64,000 nt of DNA from Cohnella rhizoplanae (GTDB taxonomy: Bacteria > Bacillota > Bacilli > Paenibacillales > Paenibacillaceae): positions 124,001 to 188,000 of the forward strand of contig NZ_CAOJCN010000009.1 in NCBI RefSeq assembly GCF_948329515.1, written 5' to 3'. Every line of letters begins with the position of its first letter. Within the stretch, counting starts at the first letter, position 1. Below are positions 56,334 through 64,000 of this stretch, piece after piece. The notes beneath the pieces were generated by a model. The model saw only the letters and a program-made list of their open reading frames with translations, did no database searches and was not told the origin of the DNA. Position numbers and translations under genes: made by a program.

Positions 56334-56369
56334 AATTAGATTATAGTCTAATTAGATATTAATCTAATT
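56334..56369. promoter_or_regulatory. Inverted-repeat operator upstream of the ArsR-type gene
   Basis: AATTAGATTA (56334-56343) and TAATCTAATT (56360-56369) are exact reverse complements, with a further palindrome TCTAATTAGA (56347-56356) between them. The site is AT-rich in a GC-rich context and lies about 40 nt before the start codon, fitting a repressor operator overlapping the promoter. Confidence 0.65.
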
Positions 56370-56479
56370 TAAGGGCAGCGTCAATTCGCGGAGGGAAATT
56401 TGCGCGATTTCCTTGGATGCTGGTGGCTGCAGGGGTTGTTAGGCAGGGCAGGATTAATCAGGCTCCGCAGATAAGCCGG

Positions 56480-56935
56480 TCAGCGGGGTAATACGGCGAA
56501 TTAGTCTCGGATAGGAACAATGGGCATGTCACAGCGGGGCGATGCGGCGAAGTAGTCTCGGATAGGAACAATGGGCATGTCACAGCGGGGCGATACGGCG
56601 AAGTAGTCTCGGATAGGAACAATGGGCATGTCACAGCGGGGCGATACGGCAAAGTAGTCTCGGATAGGAACAACGGGCATGTCACAGCGGGGCGATACGG
56701 CAAAGTAGTCTCGGATAGGAACAACGGGCATGTCACAGCGAGGAGATATGGCGAAGTAGTCTCAGATGGGAACAACGAGCATGTCACAGCGGTGCGATGC
56801 GGCGAAGTTGTCTCGGATAGGAACAACGGGCATGTCACAGCGAGGAGATATGGCGAAGTAGTCTCAGATGGGAACAACGAGCATGTCACAGCGGTGCGAT
56901 GCGGCGAAGTTGTCTCGGATAGAACGTTTCCGTCC
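56480..56935 (-). repeat. 51-bp tandem repeat array C (nine units)
   Basis: AGTCTC-type cores occur at 56503, 56554, 56605, 56656, 56707, 56758, 56809, 56860 and 56911, a strict 51-bp period without indels. The minus strand has GAGACTACTTCGCC and an open frame of period 17 residues (LSETTSPYRPAVTCPLF). Units 6-7 and 8-9 form a duplicated 102-bp pair, showing recent expansion. It lies 3' of the xylH-like gene and 5' of the ArsR-type gene. Confidence 0.93.
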
Positions 56936-57056
56936 AGTGGTAACGCTAACGCCCCACTGCGCACACAGCAAAGAACCGCCCCAACCCCCGCTCACTGCGC
57001 GGCTGGCCGGGACGGCTCCCACTAACTCGTTCCTACGCTCTCTTCCTAATCTCTTC

Positions 57057-58232
57057 TTACGCTCTCTTCTTGCGCGTCATAACGTCGAAGATAACGGCCG
57101 CGGCCAGGACGCCGCCGCGAATCATGTACTGGTACGAGATGCCGACGCCGAGCAGGTTCATGCCGCTCGTCAGCGAGGCCATGACGATCGCGCCGATGAT
57201 GGAGCCGGTGACCTTGCCGACGCCGCCGGCCGCGGACACGCCGCCGACATAGGCGGCCGCGATCGCGTCGAGCTCGAACAGCGTACCCGCGGTCGTCGTC
57301 GCCGACTGGAGACGGGCCGTATACAAGATGCCGGACAACGCGGACAGCATGCCCATGGAGCCGAAGACGATGTACGTGATCTTTTTGACGCTGATGCCGC
57401 TCAGATGCGCGGCTTCCGGGTTGCTGCCGACCGCGTAGATGTGGCGGCCGAGCACCGTCTTGGTCGTCAGGAAGTGGTAGATCAATACGACGGCCAGCAT
57501 GATGACGACGGTCCAGGAGAAGCCGTTGTAACCGGCGATGATCCACGTGATATATGCGATGATGGCGGATACGAATACGAGCTTAACCGCGAAGATGCCG
57601 CCCGAGACGACCTCGAACTCGTACTTCAGCTTGTTGCGGCGGTTCGCGAATTCAAAGTAAACGTACAGCGCGATGACGACGACGCCCAGGATCAGCGACA
57701 ACACGCTGAGGCCGCCGACTTCGCCCAAGGACGGGATAAACCCATTGCCGAGAGCGTTAAAGTGCTCGTTTTTGACGATGATCGTACCGCTCTTCTCGGT
57801 GACCATAAGCAGCGCACCGCGGAAGATGAGCATCGCCGCGAGCGACGATACGAACGCCGGGATGCCGACCGAGGCGACCAGCACGCCGTTGAACATGCCG
57901 ATCACGACGCCGAGCACGAGGATGACGGGAATCGTAATATAGACGGGCACGCCCCAGTCCGACAGCATGATCGCGGCGATCGCGCCCATGAAGCCGGCGG
58001 CGAATCCGACCGACAGGTCGATGTGCCGGATGACGATGACGAGCGTCATGCCGACGGCGAGCACGGCGGTATAGCCGGTCATGTCGAGCAGGTTGCTGAT
58101 GTTGCGCGAGGACATGAACAAGCCGTCCGTCATGATGGAGAACGTCAGCATGATCACGAACAGCGCGATGTACATGCCGTATTCGCGGATGTTGACTTTG
58201 ATGAGCGACTTGGCTTCGTTGAAGAAATTCAT
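57057..58232 (-). CDS. Sugar ABC permease, XylH/MmsB-like
   Basis: The 391-aa protein has about ten predicted helices and the CUT2-permease signatures LAVGMTLVIVIRHIDLSVGF (~58-77), IPAFVSSLAAMLIFRGALLM and RHIYAVGSNPEAAHLSGISV (~270). It is the membrane subunit of a xylose, arabinose or galactose-type importer. It starts 12 nt after the ATPase gene and ends the xylFGH-like operon. Confidence 0.92.
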   Translation of the reverse strand: MNFFNEAKSLIKVNIREYGMYIALFVIMLTFSIMTDGLFMSSRNISNLLDMTGYTAVLAVGMTLVIVIRHIDLSVGFAAGFMGAIAAIMLSDWGVPVYITIPVILVLGVVIGMFNGVLVASVGIPAFVSSLAAMLIFRGALLMVTEKSGTIIVKNEHFNALGNGFIPSLGEVGGLSVLSLILGVVVIALYVYFEFANRRNKLKYEFEVVSGGIFAVKLVFVSAIIAYITWIIAGYNGFSWTVVIMLAVVLIYHFLTTKTVLGRHIYAVGSNPEAAHLSGISVKKITYIVFGSMGMLSALSGILYTARLQSATTTAGTLFELDAIAAAYVGGVSAAGGVGKVTGSIIGAIVMASLTSGMNLLGVGISYQYMIRGGVLAAAVIFDVMTRKKRA

Positions 58233-58244
58233 CGATGATACCTC

Positions 58245-59765
58245 CTATTGCGTGGCAAGCTCCATGATTTTTTCTTGGCTGGCCTGCTCGATCGGCAGTT
58301 CGCCCTTGATCTTGCCTTCGGCCATGACGTAGACGCGGTCGCTCATGCCGAGCACCTCGCCGAGCTCCGAGGAGATCATGATGATGCTCATGCCTTCGGC
58401 GATCAGCTTGTTCATGATCGTGTAAATCTCGAATTTCGCGCCGACGTCGATGCCGCGGGTCGGCTCGTCGAGGATCAGCAGCTTGGGACCGACGAACAGC
58501 CACTTGCCGAGCGATACCTTCTGCTGGTTGCCGCCGCTTAAGTTGCCGACGATCTGCTCGACGGAAGGCGCCTTCACGTTCATGGACTTTTTGTACTCGC
58601 TCGCGACCTTGACCTCTTCGTTCTGATTGATGACGCCGCCTCTGGCGATGCCGTGCAGATTCGCGGCGGTGACGTTGCTCTTGATGTCCTGGAGCAGGAA
58701 GAGTCCGTCTCCCTTGCGGTCTTCCGTGACATAGGCGATACCCGCCTCGATCGCGTCGCTCGTATGCTTAAACGAACGGCGCTTGCCCTCCACGAGCAGC
58801 TCGCCTTGCAGTTTATAAGACTTCGGATTGCCGAAGATGCTGAGTGCCAGCTCCGTCCGCCCCGAGCCCATCAAGCCGGCAATCCCGACGATTTCTCCTT
58901 TTTTAACGTGCACATTGGCATTCTTTACGACGTTTCTGCCCGTTGGCGCGTCGTAAGCGGTCCAGTCCCGGATCTCGAGAATCGTGTCGCCGATCTTCTT
59001 GTTCGCGCGCTTCGGATAGATATCCTCGATCTCGCGCCCGACCATGTTTTTGATGATGACGCCTTCCGAGATCTCGCCCTTGGCTGCGTCGAGCGTGCAG
59101 ATCGTGCGTCCGTCCCGGATGACGGTGGCCTTGTCGGCGATGGAGATGACTTCTTTGAGCTTGTGGGAAATCATAATGCAGGTAATGCCCTGGTCCTTCA
59201 GTTCGCGAAGCAATTCGAGTAGGTTCTCGCTGTCGTTCTCGTTGAGCGCGGCCGTCGGTTCGTCCAGGATGAGCAGCTTGACGTCTTTCGTGAGCGCCTT
59301 GGCGATCTCGACGAGCTGCTGCTTGCCCACGCCCAGATCCTTGATCGGCGTCTCGGGATTGACGTTCAATTTCACCTTTTTGAGCATACGCTTGGCTTCT
59401 ACGATTGTCCGATTCCAATCGACGACCGCGCCTCGCTTCACTTCATTGCCGGCAAAAATATTCTCGTAGACGGTGAGATCGGGGAATAGCGCGAGCTCCT
59501 GATAAATAATGGCAATGCCGGTCTTGACGCTGTCGCTGATCTTGGAAAACGCCTGCACCTGGCCGTCGAACACGATGTCGCCCGAATACGTGCCATGCGG
59601 ATAAACGCCGCTCAGCACCTTCATCAGCGTGGACTTGCCCGCTCCGTTTTCTCCGATGAGGCAGTGGATCTCGCCCCGTTCAACCTTGAAGCTGACGTCC
59701 GTGAGCGCCTTGACGCCCGGGAATTCCTTGGTGATGCTCTTCATCTCTAGAATATAGTCGCTCAT
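58245..59765 (-). CDS. Sugar ABC transporter ATP-binding protein, XylG/MmsA-like (two NBDs)
   Basis: The 506-aa protein has two ATPase domains. The first has Walker A GENGAGKST (~37-45) and Walker B LLILDEPTAAL. The second has a degenerate Walker A (GLMGSGRTE), signature LSGGNQQKV and Walker B LLILDEPTRGID, the usual asymmetry of CUT2 ATPases. ATG 59765 follows AAGGAGTGAAGAGA. It lies between the binding-protein and permease genes. Confidence 0.93.
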   Translation of the reverse strand: MSDYILEMKSITKEFPGVKALTDVSFKVERGEIHCLIGENGAGKSTLMKVLSGVYPHGTYSGDIVFDGQVQAFSKISDSVKTGIAIIYQELALFPDLTVYENIFAGNEVKRGAVVDWNRTIVEAKRMLKKVKLNVNPETPIKDLGVGKQQLVEIAKALTKDVKLLILDEPTAALNENDSENLLELLRELKDQGITCIMISHKLKEVISIADKATVIRDGRTICTLDAAKGEISEGVIIKNMVGREIEDIYPKRANKKIGDTILEIRDWTAYDAPTGRNVVKNANVHVKKGEIVGIAGLMGSGRTELALSIFGNPKSYKLQGELLVEGKRRSFKHTSDAIEAGIAYVTEDRKGDGLFLLQDIKSNVTAANLHGIARGGVINQNEEVKVASEYKKSMNVKAPSVEQIVGNLSGGNQQKVSLGKWLFVGPKLLILDEPTRGIDVGAKFEIYTIMNKLIAEGMSIIMISSELGEVLGMSDRVYVMAEGKIKGELPIEQASQEKIMELATQ

Positions 59766-59863
59766 TCTCTTCACTCCTTAGGCGCAGCGACATTCGATAA
59801 CGGCGGAATCGCGATAGACGCATCTATCACGATCCCGCGCTTTAAGCTATAGGCCGGCCGGGA

Positions 59864-60970
59864 TTAGAGTCCCGTGAAGTCGCCCGCTTTGTAGTAGTCC
59901 GAATCGATGAGTTCTTTCTTGACGTTGTCCTTGTCGACGACGATGACGTCCGTCTGCTTCGCCTTCACGTCCACCTTGCCGTTGTTGTAGGAGCCGGTCG
60001 TCTCGGGCGTCTTGCCGTCGAGGATGTCGACCGCCATGCCCATCGCGTCCTTGACCAGCGTGCGGACGTCCTTGAACACCGTCATCGATTGCTTGCCGTC
60101 GATGATGTACTGAGCGGATGCCTTCTCCGCGTCCTGCCCGGTGACGACGTAGCTCGTGATCGCCTTGTCGGAGCCGAATACGTCGGCGATCGAGCGGGCC
60201 GTGCCGTCGTTCGGCGCGAGGATGGCGACGTCGCCCTTCATGTCCGCGGCCGCGGAGGTCAGATGCGTCTGCGCTTTGTTCTTGGCTTCGTTGGGATCCC
60301 AGTTGGTGGTGACTTGGCCGATGATCTTGCTCATCTGCTCGCGGGACAGCTCCTTCGTGTCCTTGAGCGCGATCGCTTCGCTGGAGTTGGCGATTTTAAA
60401 CGTGCCGTCCGCGATCTTCGGCTGGAGCGTTTGCCATGCGCCCTGGAAGAACAGGAACGCGTTGTTGTCCGTGGCGGCGCCGGCGTACAGGTACAGCGGC
60501 TCGCCGCTTCCCTTGGCGTGGTCGATCAGGTACTGCGCCTGCGCGGCGCCGACCGCTACGCTGTCGAACGTGACGTAGTAGTCGACCGCGTCGGTGTTCG
60601 TGATCAGGCGGTCATAGGAGATGACCTTGATGCCTTCTTTCTTGGCGGCTTCGATGGCCGCTGCCGCCGCATCGCCGTCTTGCGGACAGATGATGAGGAC
60701 CTGGATGCCTTTGTTGATCAGCGTCTCGACGTTTTCCTTTTCCTTGGCGGAGGAGCCTTGGCTGAACAGAATTTCCGTCGTATATTTGCTGTCGGACAGC
60801 GCTTCCTTGAACCGCTGCTCGTCCTGCACCCATCTCGTCTCATCCTTCGTCGGGAGCACGATGCCCACGCTCACCTTGCTGCCCGCTCCGTCCTTGCCGC
60901 AAGCCGCGGCGACCGCCGCGAACATCATGACGACCAGGAGCAGCGCGATCGTTTTGAATCCTTTTTTCAT
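59864..60970 (-). CDS. Sugar-binding lipoprotein, XylF/ChvE-like
   Basis: The 368-aa protein starts at ATG 60970 behind AAAGGGG and has lipobox AAAC (Cys24). The mature part is a type-I periplasmic-binding protein of the XylF group: VGIVLPTKDETRWVQDEQRF, DRLITNTDAVDYYVTFDSVA, LYLYAGAATDNNAFLFFQGA. It supplies a pentose or related sugar to the ATPase and permease that follow. A promoter with an overlapping cre-like box lies 47-83 nt upstream. Confidence 0.92.
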   Translation of the reverse strand: MKKGFKTIALLLVVMMFAAVAAACGKDGAGSKVSVGIVLPTKDETRWVQDEQRFKEALSDSKYTTEILFSQGSSAKEKENVETLINKGIQVLIICPQDGDAAAAAIEAAKKEGIKVISYDRLITNTDAVDYYVTFDSVAVGAAQAQYLIDHAKGSGEPLYLYAGAATDNNAFLFFQGAWQTLQPKIADGTFKIANSSEAIALKDTKELSREQMSKIIGQVTTNWDPNEAKNKAQTHLTSAAADMKGDVAILAPNDGTARSIADVFGSDKAITSYVVTGQDAEKASAQYIIDGKQSMTVFKDVRTLVKDAMGMAVDILDGKTPETTGSYNNGKVDVKAKQTDVIVVDKDNVKKELIDSDYYKAGDFTGL

Positions 60971-61016
60971 CTTGTTATATCCCCTTTCGAGCTCGTCGGT
61001 TTTTCTGGCAAGACCA

Positions 61017-61053
61017 ACTATAGCACCGGACAAGCGACGTGAAAGCGCTTATC
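61017..61053 (-). promoter_or_regulatory. Promoter with overlapping cre-like box before the xylF-like gene
   Basis: On the minus strand TTTCAC (61039-61044) and TATAGT (61017-61022) are 16 bases apart. The -35 lies within TGAAAGCGCTTATC (plus 61040-61053), which carries the strong cre core AAGCGCTT but deviates at its end. Carbon catabolite control of the sugar operon is the likely meaning. Confidence 0.45.
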
Positions 61054-61098
61054 GCTAGCACTCTTTTACGACCGCCTGCAAATTTTTATCCTGGGGGA

Positions 61099-61129
61099 AA
61101 ACGAAAAACCGCACGTTGCTCGTGCGGTT
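61099..61129 (-). terminator. Terminator between the two sugar-binding lipoprotein units
   Basis: On the minus strand CCGCACG, AGCAA and CGTGCGG form a hairpin followed by TTTTTCGTTTT. It lies downstream of array E and just upstream of the xylF-like promoter, so array E is probably transcribed. Confidence 0.75.
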
Positions 61130-61332
61130 GGGTGCGGCGCGGGGCGAAAGAGAAACTTAGCGGGATATGGTCGGCGGAGGTACGGCGAGGCGATGTGCGC
61201 GACCGCACAAGTATGGTGCGATTCGCGGGTGGCGCGGGATGCGTGAGGCGAAATGAAGCCTGTGCGGCACCGGCAGGCGCGGGGGCGGGCGAGAACCGCA
61301 CGTTTTATGTGTCCCCGACCAAGACTCACCCA

Positions 61333-61725
61333 GAGAATAGCGCAAATCTGTGCTATTCGGTCGCCGCCTCATCGCGTAACCGCCGCAGCCGCCAACTTCC
61401 ACTCCGAGAATAGCGCAATTTTGCGCTATTCTGTCGTCGTCGGCACCATGCGTTCGCCCGAAGCCAACTTCACCCCTGAGAATAGCGCAATCTTGCGCTA
61501 TTCTGTCGTCGTCAGCACCATGCGTCCTCCCGAAGCCAACTTCAACCCAGAGAATAGCGCAATTTTGCGCTATTCTGTTATCGTCGGCACCTTGCGTCTG
61601 CCCGAAGCCAACTTCATCCCAGAGAATAGCGCAATTTTGCGCTATCTTCCGACCTCCAGTCCCGCGCCAGCAGCAGCCTCAGACTTCCCCACCGCGCATA
61701 GCCCCATTTCGGGCTATCTTCTCAA
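61333..61725 (+). repeat. 72-bp tandem array E, each unit with a perfect hairpin
   Basis: Units begin at 61333, 61406, 61478, 61550 and 61622, with a period of 72-73 bp. Each carries GAATAGCGCAA and TTGCGCTATTC, an 11-bp perfect inverted repeat around two bases (the first unit is imperfect). The rest of the unit (CCCGAAGCCAACTTCA and flanks) is also conserved. A related hairpin ATAGCCC/GGGCTAT follows at ~61697-61716. The plus frame is open with a 24-residue period (PENSAILRYSVVVGTM) but has no ribosome-binding site. Confidence 0.9.
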
Positions 61726-61744
61726 CCATTCAACCAAGACGCAT

Positions 61745-61787
61745 GCGCAGAAAGGCGCCAGGGCATCGCCCCGGCGCCTTTCTGCGC
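61745..61787. terminator. Long hairpin after the 61806 lipoprotein gene
   Basis: GCGCAGAAAGGCGCC (61745-61759) and GGCGCCTTTCTGCGC (61773-61787) form a 15-bp perfect stem with additional GGG/CCC pairing in the loop, 19 nt past the stop codon. It has no T run on either side, so it may act as a stabilising 3' structure as much as a terminator. Confidence 0.6.
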
Positions 61788-61805
61788 GCAATCTCTCCAA
61801 GACCG

Positions 61806-62933
61806 CTAGCGGTCCGCCTGCTTCGCGTTCTTGTACACATCCTCCCGCGAGTGGAAGCCCTCGGCGATGATCGTCTCGTCGATGTTGGACTTGTCGACGG
61901 CGATCGGCGAGAGCAGCACGGACGGCACCTCGATCTTGCCGTTGTTGACCTTGCGGTCCGCGCCGGGGTCCTCCCCGCGCGCGAGCTTAAATGCGAGCTC
62001 CGCCGCCTTCTCGGCGAGCAATTGGATCGGCTTGTAGACGGTCATCGTCTGCGTTCCTTCGACGATCCGCTGCGCGGCGGCCAAGTCCGCGTCCTGGCCG
62101 GCCACGGGGATACGCCCCGCCAGCCCCTTCTCCGCCAGCGCCTGGACGACGCCGCCCGCCGTCGCGTCGTTGGCCGCGATGACCGCGTCGACGCGGCCGC
62201 CGTTGGCCTCGAGCGCCGCCCGCATGTTGGCCAGCGCGCTCGCCGGCAGCCAGTCCTTGCTCCACTGGTCGTAGACGACCCGGATCCGGCCGCTGTCGAT
62301 TAGGGGCTGGATCACATTGAACACGCCCTGCTTGAACATATGCGCGTTGTTGTCCGTATCGGCCCCGCCGATATACACGAACTTGCCGCGCGGTACCTGC
62401 TTCAGGATCGCCTCGGCCTGAAGCTCGCCGACCTTCTCGTTGTCAAACGATACGTACAGGTCGATATCCGCGTTGTTGACCAGCCGGTCGTAGGCGAGCA
62501 CCTTGATGCCCGACGAGTGCGCGCGCTTGACGATGGCCGCCGTGGCCGCCGCGTTGTGCGGCACGATGACGAGGATGTCCACCCCCTCGCCGATCATCGT
62601 CTCCGCCTGCGAGATCTGCTTGGCGTCGTCCCCGTTCGCCGCCGCGATGACGACCTCGGCGCCGAGCGCCTCCGCCGCGGCCTTGAACAAGTCGCGGTCG
62701 CGAAGCCAGCGCTCCTCGAGCAGCGTGTCCATCGCGAAGCCGATCTTGATCGGTCCGCTCCGGTCCGGGGACGCGCCCGCACCGCCGCCCGCTCCCTGCG
62801 AGGCGGATGACGCCGGTCCGTTCCCTGCCTCGCCGCCCCCGCTGCATCCCGCCAGCAGGCACGACAGCGACAGCACGATCGCCGACAGTATCGCCAGCGC
62901 CGCATGCTTCGCCATTCCCCTTTTGACCGCCAT
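61806..62933 (-). CDS. Sugar-binding lipoprotein, possible sensor partner of the YesN-type regulator
   Basis: ATG 62933 (375 aa) follows AAAAGGGGATC; longer in-frame starts run through the regulator gene. It has lipobox LAGC (Cys30) and a XylF-like fold (IGFAMDTLLEERWLRDRDLF, DRLVNNADIDLYVSFDNEKV, VYIGGADTDNNAHMFKQGVF). It begins two bases after the regulator stops, so both are one transcript. In clostridial XylFII-LytS-YesN systems such a binding protein senses xylose for a two-component system; this gene may do the same, leaving transport to the 59864-60970 paralog. That role is inference. Confidence 0.87.
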   Translation of the reverse strand: MAVKRGMAKHAALAILSAIVLSLSCLLAGCSGGGEAGNGPASSASQGAGGGAGASPDRSGPIKIGFAMDTLLEERWLRDRDLFKAAAEALGAEVVIAAANGDDAKQISQAETMIGEGVDILVIVPHNAAATAAIVKRAHSSGIKVLAYDRLVNNADIDLYVSFDNEKVGELQAEAILKQVPRGKFVYIGGADTDNNAHMFKQGVFNVIQPLIDSGRIRVVYDQWSKDWLPASALANMRAALEANGGRVDAVIAANDATAGGVVQALAEKGLAGRIPVAGQDADLAAAQRIVEGTQTMTVYKPIQLLAEKAAELAFKLARGEDPGADRKVNNGKIEVPSVLLSPIAVDKSNIDETIIAEGFHSREDVYKNAKQADR

Positions 62934-62935
62934 CT

Positions 62936-64000
62936 TCAAGATCCCCTTTTGCCAAGCAGCGTCTTGCGGTATTCGGTCGGCGACACGTCGCACATCTTTT
63001 TGAACACCTTGCTGAAGTAATTCGGATCGTGGTACCCGACCTCGAACGTGATCTCCTTCAGGCTGCGCTCCGGATCGCCCATGAGCTTCTTCGCCTTCTC
63101 GATGCGACATTCGGTGAGGTAGTCGATGTAGTTCACGCCGAGCTGTTCCTTAAAGAGCTTGCTGATGTAAAAAGGACTGAGCCCCACCCGCTTGCCGATG
63201 GCCTCCAGGGAGATATCCTCGTGAGAGTGCTCGTAGATGTATTGCTTGATCTGCTGGATCGCATCCGGCTTGATCCGCTCCTGGTGCGCCTCGAAGGCCT
63301 GCCGCATCCGGCCGAGGAGCAGCGCGGACTCGGCGCGCAGCTGCCGGTAATCCCGCGCTTGATAAGCGAAGAGCGGCGTCTCGGTCTCCACGCCCATCTC
63401 GAGCAACACGCGGGAGGCCAGCCAGAGCAGCTCCAGGGCACGCTGCTGTCCGAGCAGCAGATCCGTCCCCTCGCTCTCGCACCGTCCCAGCATCTCCTGG
63501 ACGTCCGTCTCGATCTGCGCCCACTGCCCCAGCCGGACGCGATCGAAAAACTGCCGCTCCCATTGCTTGGCGGACAGTCCCTCGCGCGCCATGCCGAGCG
63601 CGGGCGTATCCGCGTAGAAGCGGTACTTGACCGGCACCGTCGGGTCAGAGGAAGCGATGAGCGCTTCCTGATAGGATTGCCGGATCTGGTCCAGAGATGC
63701 GCACACGCCGCCGATGCCGACGAACCAGCCGCCGACGCCGTGCGGCCCCGCGTCCGCCACCGACAGGAGATCGCGCGCGACGGCGAGCGCCTGCGAGCGG
63801 TAGGAGCGCGCCGGGTCCCTGAACGCGATGACCGGGATATGCCGTCCGTACATCGCGCCGACCCAGCCGCCGCCCGCCTGCCTCGCTTTTTCCCGGATCG
63901 CGGCGTACAAGCTCTCCGCGCCCTGCGGCAGCAGCACCGTCATCGCGAACGGCTCGCTCCCAGCGCTCGCGCCGAGCCATCCGAGCAGCTCGTCCAGATG
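62936..64000 (-). CDS. YesN/AraC-type response regulator, 5' end outside the window
   Basis: The frame is open to the right edge, so the N-terminus, where a receiver domain would be, is missing. The visible 354 residues comprise a middle domain and a C-terminal AraC domain (~last 105 residues: SLEAIGKRVGLSPFYISKLF, ITFEVGYHDPNYFSKVFKKM, SPTEYRKTLL). An internal Met at 63943 is not a likely start because the homologous sequence continues upstream. It is co-transcribed with the sugar-binding lipoprotein and, through it, linked to the xylFGH-like operon. A LytS/YesM-type kinase gene would be expected just beyond the edge. Confidence 0.85.
   Translation of the reverse strand, partial: HLDELLGWLGASAGSEPFAMTVLLPQGAESLYAAIREKARQAGGGWVGAMYGRHIPVIAFRDPARSYRSQALAVARDLLSVADAGPHGVGGWFVGIGGVCASLDQIRQSYQEALIASSDPTVPVKYRFYADTPALGMAREGLSAKQWERQFFDRVRLGQWAQIETDVQEMLGRCESEGTDLLLGQQRALELLWLASRVLLEMGVETETPLFAYQARDYRQLRAESALLLGRMRQAFEAHQERIKPDAIQQIKQYIYEHSHEDISLEAIGKRVGLSPFYISKLFKEQLGVNYIDYLTECRIEKAKKLMGDPERSLKEITFEVGYHDPNYFSKVFKKMCDVSPTEYRKTLLGKRGS

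Noticed and set aside
56458..56964. 168-codon repeat protein on the minus strand (array C)
   Set aside because: The frame is open only because 51 is a multiple of three and has no promoter or ribosome-binding site; kept as a repeat, not a gene.
61333..61725. CRISPR array
   Set aside because: Whole 72-bp units are conserved, with no short repeat alternating with unique spacers and no cas genes; the same argument applies to the 51-bp arrays.

Overview
The window reads as a spore-forming, high-GC member of the Paenibacillaceae (Cohnella/Paenibacillus-like). This is an inference from paired CotF-type spore coat genes, bacillithiol genes (bshB2-yojF), CcpA-type cre boxes, many carbohydrate-uptake lipoproteins, membrane-bound AraC/YesN-type regulators, and giant modular secreted polysaccharide-degrading proteins. 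I saw no rRNA, tRNA, phage gene, transposase or CRISPR.

Layout. 1-2345 (-) is a heparinase II/III-like gene cut by the left edge. Divergent from it is a cytosolic GntR/solute-binding-protein fusion regulator (2609-3991, +). A ZTP riboswitch with terminator (4198-4360) precedes a FolD-fchA one-carbon pair (4401-5893, +). From 5933 to 51425 everything is on the minus strand and looks like one large polysaccharide-utilisation region. In transcription order it holds an AraC-type membrane regulator (49116-51425), a binding lipoprotein (47295-48902), three paralogous ~1400-aa heparinase-like proteins (hep3, hep2, hep1; 42833-47062, 38041-42249, 33235-37446), a second related lipoprotein (31588-33153), an N-succinylamino-acid racemase operon (NSAR, nitrilase-like, GNAT, M20 hydrolase, Gfo/Idh; 26204-31458), an LplB/YtcP-type permease pair with its lipoprotein (22051-25542), a 1559-aa beta-helix protein, a 2324-aa heparinase/FN3 protein, and another AraC regulator with its lipoprotein (5933-9732). 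Housekeeping-type genes follow: bshB2-yojF, a Cys/Met PLP enzyme, two coat proteins, a luciferase-like oxidoreductase and an ArsR-type repressor. The right end carries a xylFGH-like sugar ABC operon (57057-60970) and, upstream, a second sugar-binding lipoprotein next to a YesN-type response regulator cut by the right edge.

How the parts fit. Secreted lyase-like proteins would cut an acidic polysaccharide, lipoproteins and the permease pair would import the products, and intracellular enzymes would process them. Four promoters in the region (menC/NSAR operon, hep1, hep2 and the 47295 lipoprotein) share a gapless 38-bp element placed 20-21 nt upstream of a -10 box. This marks a regulon that joins the lyases, a binding protein and the racemase operon. 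In hep1 and hep2 a cre-like box fills the gap between the element and the -10 box.

The intergenic spaces hold a second notable system: four tandem arrays with an exact or near-exact 51-bp period and a common GAGACT core, each open in one frame with a 17-residue period, plus a 72-bp array whose every unit carries a perfect hairpin, and a 27-nt hairpin element in three copies.
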